Shown here in pieces: positions 63,700 through 64,000 of a DNA stretch of 64,000 bases. Source of the DNA: Verrucomicrobiia bacterium (GTDB lineage Bacteria > Verrucomicrobiota > Verrucomicrobiia > JABWAM01). Position numbers and translations under genes: made by a program. The notes beneath the pieces were generated by a model. It was given only the letters and a program-made list of their open reading frames with translations, made no database searches and was not told where the DNA came from. The first letter of the stretch is position 1. Each line of letters opens with the position of its first letter. Location: contig JAQUAF010000016.1 of assembly GCA_028687435.1 (NCBI GenBank), positions 1 to 64,000 on the forward strand, written 5' to 3'.

Positions 63700-64000
63700 T
63701 TACTGCGGTTTGCGAAGGCATCCGCGAAAACGGAGGCCAAACCAAAAAGCCAGAAGGGAATTTTCGAGCCATGGCAAACGATCAACCAAACGATTGGGAA
63801 AAGTGCAAAAGCGGGTGTAGGGGCGCACCTTTCCATCGAAGCCAACCTTGCGAAAAATCCGATTGATCGAAAAGGGGGAAGGCTTGTTGACGTGACAGGG
63901 AGCATGATCAATTTTGAACCATGGACGGTTGGTCCATTTGAGCGCGCGCAATAGAGCGAGCAAGGGATTCAAAAGGAGGCAAAACCATTCAGCCACAATA
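63700..64000 (-). CDS. C-terminal part of a probable SAM-dependent methyltransferase (partial)
   Basis: The reading frame is open to the window edge, so the 5' part lies beyond 64000. The visible about 100 residues include IDHAPCHVNKPSPFSINRIF and RKVGF, which resemble the final segment of class I methyltransferases (H-VN-x-F/S-x-x-x-L-x-x-lf-x-x-aGF) found in glycan clusters. The Rossmann motifs would be outside the window, so the call is tentative. The TAA at 63700-63702 is 8 bp from the acetyltransferase start. Confidence 0.4.
   Translation of the reverse strand, partial: IVAEWFCLLLNPLLALLRALKWTNRPWFKIDHAPCHVNKPSPFSINRIFRKVGFDGKVRPYTRFCTFPNRLVDRLPWLENSLLAFWFGLRFRGCLRKPQ

Overview
The window looks like a chromosomal segment of a Gram-negative bacterium of the PVC group (Verrucomicrobiota, Kiritimatiellota or Lentisphaerota). 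This is inferred from gene content: isolated DUF1559-type pseudopilins beside sugar-catabolism genes, a LacI regulator, several large secreted glycoside-hydrolase-like proteins, a neutral-ceramidase-family protein paired with an MFS transporter, a squalene-hopene cyclase, a GyrB with a low-complexity insert, and outer-membrane barrel and lipoprotein genes. Few genes have a recognisable Shine-Dalgarno sequence. I saw no rRNA, tRNA or CRISPR array.

Layout. (1) 0.6-16 kb is a carbohydrate-use region: LacI regulator, pseudopilin, two tandem ~1040-residue glycoside-hydrolase-like paralogues, a ceramidase-family protein with an MFS transporter, a serine recombinase, and a GH42/GHL6-like protein. 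It ends in a decayed zone with a transposase remnant and a broken hdrA. (2) 17.8-26 kb is housekeeping: a GspF/PilC platform protein, a sugar isomerase, a lytic transglycosylase, and gyrB-gyrA on the minus strand. (3) 26.4-35.6 kb is mixed: a response regulator-histidine kinase, an orphan flagellin-like/FliS-like pair, a polytopic membrane protein, an outer-membrane barrel, an AlkD-type protein, a second pseudopilin and an HpcH/HpaI aldolase. (4) 35.8-46.9 kb starts with a small non-autonomous inverted-repeat element with a TAGG target duplication. AraC, sialidase-like and DUF4091-like genes follow, then tetR-squalene-hopene cyclase, two genes driven by near-duplicate promoters, and a toxin-antitoxin pair. 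(5) 46.9-55.8 kb is a compact divergent locus. A MoxR-type AAA ATPase and a 56-residue protein face an operon of two VirB2-like small membrane proteins, a VirB3-like protein, a VirB4-like ATPase, an 863-residue exported helical protein, a secreted protein and a glycine-rich lipoprotein. (6) 56.1-64 kb is an envelope-glycan region: an SGNH/MBOAT acylation pair with an overlapping 38-residue microprotein ending FIYINF, a sugar nucleotidyltransferase, a heptose-kinase-like GHMP kinase, an epimerase, a Wzx-like flippase, a hexapeptide acetyltransferase and a truncated methyltransferase-like gene.

The items most worth following are the minimal VirB2/3/4-like secretion or pilus locus with its mirrored promoter element, the DltX-like acyl-shuttle microprotein, the orphan flagellin/FliS-like pair, the MITE, and the matched promoters that predict leaderless transcripts. 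All family calls come from reading motifs by eye; no database search was run.
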